Shown: piece after piece, positions 57,890 through 64,000 of the stretch | How positions within the stretch are numbered: the stretch's first letter is position 1 | Layout: each line of letters starts with the position of its first letter | Source: Selaginella tamariscina | Taxonomy: Eukaryota; Streptophyta; Lycopodiopsida; Selaginellales; Selaginellaceae | Reading direction: 5' to 3' | DNA length: 64,000 bases | Assembly (NCBI GenBank): GCA_003024785.1 | Contig: PUQB01000749.1 | Span: forward strand, 41,915-105,914 | The notes under the pieces: generated by a model | Seen by the model: only the letters and a program-made list of their open reading frames with translations | The model's database searches: none | What the model was told of the DNA's origin: nothing | Program-made: the position numbers and the translations under genes

Positions 57890-58772
57890 TTAAATATAAT
57901 ATCAATTTTGGATTTCCTCAGACCGTAGATTGGCAAAGGATGCCCTATCTAAGGATATGAACTCTATATAACATAAACATGCACACGCACGCACACACAC
58001 CATATATATATAGAGAGAGAGAGAGAGAGTGCAATCATGATATGATTCCTCATTCTATAGTGCAACAATGACAAATATTTCTCTTGTTCTATACTCAACT
58101 TGTAGATCATTCCTCAAACCACGCAACATCGTGCTCTTACAAAGCATTTAAAAAACATTTTTATATACTTATTATTTATTAGTTTACCAAATATTATATA
58201 AACATACCATATAAAAGCGAGTATAATTATAATATATCATTGTCCTCCAGTACAGTTTGCCAGCTTTTCACGTGGTCTGGTTGGTATAACGTTAAAGATT
58301 ATTCCTAGGATTTTCCGACTGGATCCCACCTAACGCCGTTTGTACGACTGCATTGAAGAAGAGACGTTATAAAAGTACATTCTGTTAGCATATTCTTCTG
58401 GTTAAACATAGCTAATCCCGGCTAAAAACCTGCTTAAACCCACGGCATTGGCCGATTCGATCTTCCAAAGGCATTCCTTCATATGATTTGTTCGCATTCG
58501 CTCTTCTAGGGCCCTTGATCAATATATGCATTGTATAGTTGTTGTTTTTCATCTGAATTCTCTGTTGGGTTCTTGTATATTACCAATATAACGTATTGTA
58601 TGTACATATGTACGCGTGTGCGTTTCTAACACCCAAATGGTGTTTTTCTTCACGGAATTGTTAGCTTTGGGTTGCTTTCGCCTTCTTTTGCGGGTTAAAA
58701 GGAGCTGCATATGCATTTAATGTGTTTACTTTTCATAGCTGTATATGTGTGTGTATATACATGTATGTAGTA

Positions 58773-58970
58773 GGTTTGGCGTTTCATGTTTTTTGAAGTA
58801 TCTAGAATATAAAAATACTTTAGATAAAAAACTTTATTTGAGAACATTTTATGTTTTCTTTAATATTTTTTAATTAAATTTACATAGATGGTTTATTTAA
58901 ATAATATTTTAAATTTTTTAATTAAAATATTTTAATATTTCCGATGCTTTGAAACACGGAACGCCAAACC
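58773..58970. mobile_element. MITE with GGTTTGGCGTT terminal inverted repeats, private to unit 2
   Basis: The left end GGTTTGGCGTTTCATGTTTT is the inverse of the right end (AAACACGGAACGCCAAACC) with two or three mismatches over about 20 bp. The paralogous sites at about 43590 and 49530 read through without it. The superfamily is not assigned; no clean target duplication was found. Confidence 0.8.
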
Positions 58971-59074
58971 TTGCATATACGTATATATATAAATGTCTGC
59001 GGGTGTACTATGCATTTTTAATGCCAAAGTTGTGTTTGCCTGAAAATTGATATACATATTAAAATGTATGTTAA

Positions 59075-59140
59075 TTGCCTCTCAACCTAGTTTAAAATGC
59101 TGTTGTATGTATGTATATGTGTATATTATGTGTATGTATG

Positions 59141-59182
<42 letters not shown>

Positions 59183-59320
59183 CGCGCGCGGGCGTGTTGG
59201 TTGCCTTGTGGGTTTCGTTTTCCTATTAGTTTCATATTTATTATATACAAGTCTACTCAGAGATTTTCTTATATATTATTTATATTGTTGAAATTTTCTT
59301 AATTAAATAGCTTGAGAGCC
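59075..59320. mobile_element. Second copy of the CTCTCAACCTAGTTTAA MITE
   Basis: The left end is intact (59079-59095) and the right end has a few changes (TTAAATAGCTTGAGAG, about 59303-59318). Inside, a (TA)n/(TG)n run has expanded compared with 46404-46616. Confidence 0.75.
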
Positions 59321-59929
59321 AATTAATTCATTTCTGGCAAGTGATTGATTTTTTTATTATTAATTAGTTACTTAATTAACTATTATTTATTTATTTATTC
59401 AAGTAGAGAGATTTGATATTAAATATATAGCATATAGTTTATACAATAGATGTAGACTATATAGTTTATATAGTTTATATCGGTGTGTGGCACATGAACG
59501 AATATTCTGTATGCATCTGCCTATGTACATAGAAACATGTACGTATGCGTATTAAATAAACACACAAGCATACATAAGATCTTGATTGGACATATGCAAT
59601 AATATAAGGGCCAAATAACCATTTTTAAAAAATAAATAACCACCGTACCAGTGGAAAGTGGGTCCTAAACTTTATTAAGGAAAAAAAAAGGTAAAAGAAC
59701 GAGAACAGTAGCTTTGAAATTTAGATTGGACATTGAACAGTGCCTTTTGACGTTCCGATCGGGAGATTCAACAGTAGCTTTGAAGTTTAAATTGGGATAT
59801 AGTCGAGTGTTATAAATAAGGTAATTAAACTTATTGCAAAATTCACATCAGTGATAATCTATAGTTTTCATTGCAACCGAGTGTTTTGCTATTCTCTCAT
59901 TTCGGTGCTCGACATTTCAGAAGGTAATA

Positions 59930-62900
59930 CATGTATATCCATAATTTAATTACTCATATATATTACTAAGAGTAACCACTCTTCAGATCTGTTGGCATTG
60001 GACCGTGCAAGTAAGGATGGCAATTTAAGCTTGGCGAAGGTCTTGCTTGGTGGTGACAATGTCAAAACAAAGATACTTGATATGGGGTGACACGGTTCTT
60101 CATGTTGCCAGCATACAGTCCAACCCGAGGATATCCCTCATGTTCTTTTCCAATCCGGCTAGAGCCTATTCTAAAAGCAAACAGAGATACGGTGAACGAG
60201 AAGAATTTACCTGGCGGTGCAGCTTGACGAACCAGGAATCGTACGGGAACAGCTTACATACACACCTCAACCTCATCAAATCGATGACTGGGAGCCTTGC
60301 AAGGATCAGCATAACCACGTTGAAGTCGTACGACGCCTGTTCTTCCATATTTTCGTTTTGACCTTATCACCACCAAGCAAGTCCTTCAATCAGATGCAGT
60401 TGGCCGCACAGTGCTCCATACGGTTGTTTTGAAAGGATGCTTATGGTGTTGATTCACTTTCTGGAGGATCAACTTGAGGATGTGATTTTCAGAGGGACGA
60501 TGAAAACATGACAGTTCTACATCACGCTGCCAAGATTGGTAATTTGAAGGCTATCCAGATCTTCCTCTCTAAATTGGGCGATCAAGCCAAAGATGAAATT
60601 CTTCAAACAGATAAGTTTGGTAGAACAGTTCTTCATTTGGCTGCTACAGGTGGGGAATGTCTAGGTTGAGTGATGACTATGAAATTCATCGTGAGAAAGA
60701 CATTTATGGTAACACAATCCTTCATACAGCTGTTAGGAATGGTCGTGTTAGCATTGTGGAGTTTCTCTTAGAGAGACTAGGAGATGAAGGTTCTAAAGAT
60801 GCAATCCAGCAGAAAACAAGGACGACAGCAATGTTCTTCATGTAGCTGCCTACCATGGAGAGAAGGATATTCTTTAGTATTGCTTGGCAAGTTTGGCAAG
60901 TTTTGAGAAGGATTCTGAGGTGACACAGTGCTTCATATTTGTTCGATGGTCAGCTTGACATTATCAAGGTTGCATGACTAAGCTAGGTCGTCAAGCAAAT
61001 ATCATGAGAAAAATAGGCGGGAGAGACAGTTCTTCATGTAGCCGTTATGGGTAGCGTTGACATTGTAAATTTAATCTTATGGAAGCTAGGTGGACCCGAG
61101 ATTAAATGGAAAGCAAGTGGACATGCCGAGATGGAATACTTGAAGAAGAATTTCAGGTAAACGGTCCTTCATAAAGCAATTGAAATAGGCGATGTGGTGT
61201 ATTCAAAAAAGGAAAGCTTCTTAAGAAAGGAATAAACAAAACCAGACCATTCTTCTGTGCAGCTGTACGTGGTGGCAAAATGACATTTTAAAAATGTTGA
61301 TGCTGGAATTGGGTGCTGAAGCGGAGAATGCAATTCGACAGGTAGATGAGAATGGTAACAACCTTGCTGTTTCGAGGTAGCAACAACATCAAGGAGATTG
61401 TTGAGCTATGTGGTTGACCTTTAACGCAATCATGTGAATGCAACACCCATACACGTAGCTGCTGTTGTTTGGGGGAGGAACAAACTCGAAAGTTTATTAC
61501 AGCTAATGAATATCAAGGTGCAAGAAATGAAAGGTATGTTTACTACACTACACCATTTCGAAATGATGCTCACAAGATTACTTTACAGATATTCTTGACA
61601 AGGGTCGCACTTTGCACATTGCTTGTGAATTAAGAAACAAGTATTTGGTGGACTTTGCTCCATCAAAATACTGAAGAAGCTGTCAAAATCAAAGATATTA
61701 TGGCACCTGACGAGTTGTTCCTAGGTAACACTGCTCTTCATGCAGCTGCAATTGGAGGAGATCTTGATATTTTTAAACAACTGTTGGATGTGGTTGGTTC
61801 ATCATGCAACGACGTCAACAAAGTTAAAAATGGTACGGGCAAACACCTTTGCATTTTGCTGTAGCACAAGAACTACGCTGGTTCAATATTTAATTGAGGA
61901 AAAAGGTGCTAATCCAGCTCAAGGCGTGACACCATTGCATTTTGCTGCTCGAAGCGCATCTCAAGTGTTTTACGACTCATAAGTGATTCACTTGGGACGG
62001 ACTACAATGTTAACAAGTTAACGGGCTTGGCTGGTCTTAGTCCTTTACATATGCAGCATGGAATGGAAATGAAGAGGCTATTGACTGGTTACTGGGAGCA
62101 GAAAAGAACAACAAGGACCAATTGATTTGGAAGTAAAACAAAGTGGAAAAATTGGCGCCTTGGTTCTGGTCAATTCTAGGTCATTGCCCTGACAACTTCT
62201 TGTCGGGTATTGAAAGCTTTGCTGATTGCCCATATTAGCAAAGGAAAGAATCCATTTACAGATGACATCCAGAAGTTTCTTGAAGATCATCTGAATCTCG
62301 ATGGCGAACTTTTGGATCTTGCATGCCAGGAGACAGTGCAAGGAGTCTATGATGGAAAGCTGAGATTGAGTCCGAGTTTGATTTCATGTGTATGGTGATG
62401 CTACCACATCTTCAAAACTTGCAGATGAGCTACAAAAGGTAGACAACAAATCATTGTGCAGGAGTTGTTGCATCAATCTCGACCGTTGGAATTTGCTGCT
62501 ATGCGTGCCAATGCTGACCAAAGTAGGGTGGGTGTGGCAGAGAAATTTTTGGCAGTAATGGAAGAAAATGAGGAGCTTCATAAGCAACTAGAGTCCAGTT
62601 TCAAGAGAGTGCTACAGAGTGGGGACAAAAAAGGCTTAGAGTTTGCAAGACGCTTGGTGAGTCACATGCGACCGTCTCAGGTACATGATTTGTTGCAAGC
62701 TGAATTATCTTCTAGAATGATGATGACGACTCTGAGTAAAGAAGGAGGATAAACGAAACAACCTAAGGTCAGTGGATAAGTTCAAGGGTGATTTGGTGCA
62801 TGATGTACCTCTGGCTTACTGGATGGCACGTCTCCACCGAGCTGAGCAAAAGGCAAAGTACTCCATACATCAACATCAACTGAACAGAAGCTGGAGAGGA

Positions 62901-64000
62901 AGTAGAAACAAGATCCAGCAGACGAGTCGACAGCCAACATCATAACATTCATTAAGGAGCTTACTAGCAACCAGACTAAAGACACAAGCAGCAAAGATGT
63001 GGTGGTGTTAGAGGGCTATCCCAACAATGTGGGCAACAGCACTGGCGGACAGCTTTACACTGGGCAGTCATCTTTGGTGACAAGGAGATAATCAAGGAGC
63101 TTTGTGATGACAAAAGGTGCAAACGGGATGTGGTTGACAAGTTTGGAAAGCCACCTTACTGGTATACAACATTGCACTCGACTAAATACGATGATATGTT
63201 GGACTACCTCAAGTGGGATAAGTACTACGAGAACCTGCAGAGGGATCGGGACTGGTACGTTGATGCACTCAATGCGATCCTGGTTGGAGCTGCATTGATT
63301 GCGACCGTCACATTTTCTGGTGTCTTACAGCCCCCACTTCAGTATCCCATGAGCGACCGCCACCCAAATTCAGTTATTAAGTATGTGGCCATCAACAGGG
63401 GGACGTACAGACATTTTGGGTGTTAAACAGCTTGTCCTTCTTTTTTAGCATGGCTAGTGCTCTGGCTGGGGTCACCGGGGTGTTACCGAACGTTGCAGTT
63501 TTCGATTTACAATGGTGGAGAATATTAGGAGGCTGTTAGTCCGAGCTGCTATCTTGCTTGTCATCTCCATAATCTTTGTTCTTGCTGCTTTTGCATCGGC
63601 TGGCTTGGCGGTGTTACCAAAGGTGCAAGCTACAAGCTAACATGATAGTCACAACAGTCCTTGGAGGATCCTTTTGCGTATACAGGCTCTGGAAATTTGG
63701 CAAGGCTGTTAACGCTCTTACACCTGACAATTTATGGAGACGTCGTGTGGATCCACTTTGGTCTACACTGCAGAAGAACTTCATGGTTGCTACTTTACGG
63801 TGGAATGGTAAACTAGAGGACAGGATAGAACCAGAACAGTCTGCAGTGGATCAACCTATCATCAAGCTATCCAAGAACAGCAGCGCAACTCAATCTCCCA
63901 CATATTGGATTCGTGTGGCTATGCTTTCTCGGTACTATGACTGGGACGATGGCTTGTGGGAGAACCGTTTGCTAAGAAGGAGAGCCGCATCGACATTTCA
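59930..64000 (+). pseudogene. Ankyrin-repeat membrane protein with PGG-type tail, copy 2, runs off the window
   Basis: It parallels 49844-53880 through the ankyrin array, coiled segment (about 62525-62690), PGG-type helix (DALNAILVGAALIATVTFSG, about 63260-63320) and second hydrophobic helix. No ATG in the matching place of exon 1 was found. Between 60113 and 60395 about 75 bp of the ankyrin reading is replaced by an antisense F-box piece (minus 60166-60348) plus a short antisense ankyrin 5' piece. Substitutions against copy 1 are few but 1-10 bp indels are frequent. Clean stretches such as 62456-62752 (98 residues) and 63130-63426 (98 residues) remain open. The 3' end lies beyond 64000. Confidence 0.8.
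60113..60395 (-). pseudogene. Antisense F-box fragment inserted in ankyrin gene 2
   Basis: The minus strand encodes SYDFNVVMLILARLPVIDLM followed by RLRCVCK, the same F-box as at 47515-47635, and carries a matching piece of flanking intron. The inserted block matches 46940-47510 in reverse, so both loci descend from one composite. Confidence 0.8.

Larger units (their letters stand above)
57890..59929 (+). promoter_or_regulatory. Promoter and leader region of ankyrin gene 2
   Basis: The conserved promoter block is at 58305-58400, with TATAAAAG at 58368-58375. The leader is interrupted by the two MITEs listed below and by a (TA)n-(TG)n run at about 59150-59180. It is otherwise parallel to 48945-49843, including the stretch at 59700-59930. 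Confidence 0.55.

Noticed and set aside
1-64000. tRNA, rRNA or other structured RNA genes
   Set aside because: No cloverleaf or rRNA-like wording was recognised by eye. A tRNAscan or Infernal run would be decisive.

Overview
This window reads as nuclear DNA of a land plant. The evidence is short GT-AG introns, an ankyrin-repeat protein with a PGG-type membrane tail, an LRR-receptor ectodomain, an F-box piece, and plant-style hAT, Copia and Gypsy elements. A spread of gene families often noted in non-seed plants (a PQQ-type secreted dehydrogenase, a Crinkler/RHS-like P-loop gene, chromoviruses that appear to be self-primed) makes a bryophyte, lycophyte or fern plausible, but the sequence does not prove it. 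Almost every gene carries small indels, so most coding features are listed as pseudogenes or broken genes.

Layout. 1-1790 is an AT-rich spacer that recurs at about 38.75-40.44 kb and 54.08-55.33 kb. 3131-6421 is a hAT-superfamily transposase gene (BED finger, DUF659, hAT dimerisation domain) with four recognisable introns. 7186-13150 is a P-loop NTPase gene split by a 3757-bp Copia element (7975-11731) with a perfect 5-bp target duplication and LTRs that differ by one 2-nt indel. 13.5-37.8 kb is a nest of Gypsy-type elements. It holds a gag-only LTR element (13978-16750), a chromodomain element with all pol domains (17257-23369), a shrunken relative of it (24755-29786), a large inverted repeat (about 29.8-32.3 kb), and a decayed minus-strand chromovirus (32.3-37.76 kb). 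A 35-bp satellite follows at 38.09-38.34 kb.

From 38.7 kb to the end is a segmental array. The repeating unit is AT-rich spacer, a minus-strand secreted PQQ-propeller dehydrogenase gene, a promoter block with TATAAAAG, and a plus-strand ankyrin-PGG gene. Unit 1 (38.7-53.9 kb) carries an extra 5-kb patchwork of gene fragments (LRR ectodomain, inverted ankyrin 5' piece, F-box plus Brix/Rpf2 exons) and a second promoter copy. Unit 2 (53.9-64.0 kb) is more compact, has two private MITEs, and runs off the window.

The most unusual signal is in the two related chromodomain Gypsy elements. Instead of a tRNA primer site, the sequence 2 nt inside the 5' LTR is a perfect 13-nt complement of a site in the LTR lying about 24 nt downstream of a TATA-like box. 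This is the arrangement expected for Tf1/sushi-type self-priming. It is conserved in all four LTRs and both primer sites.
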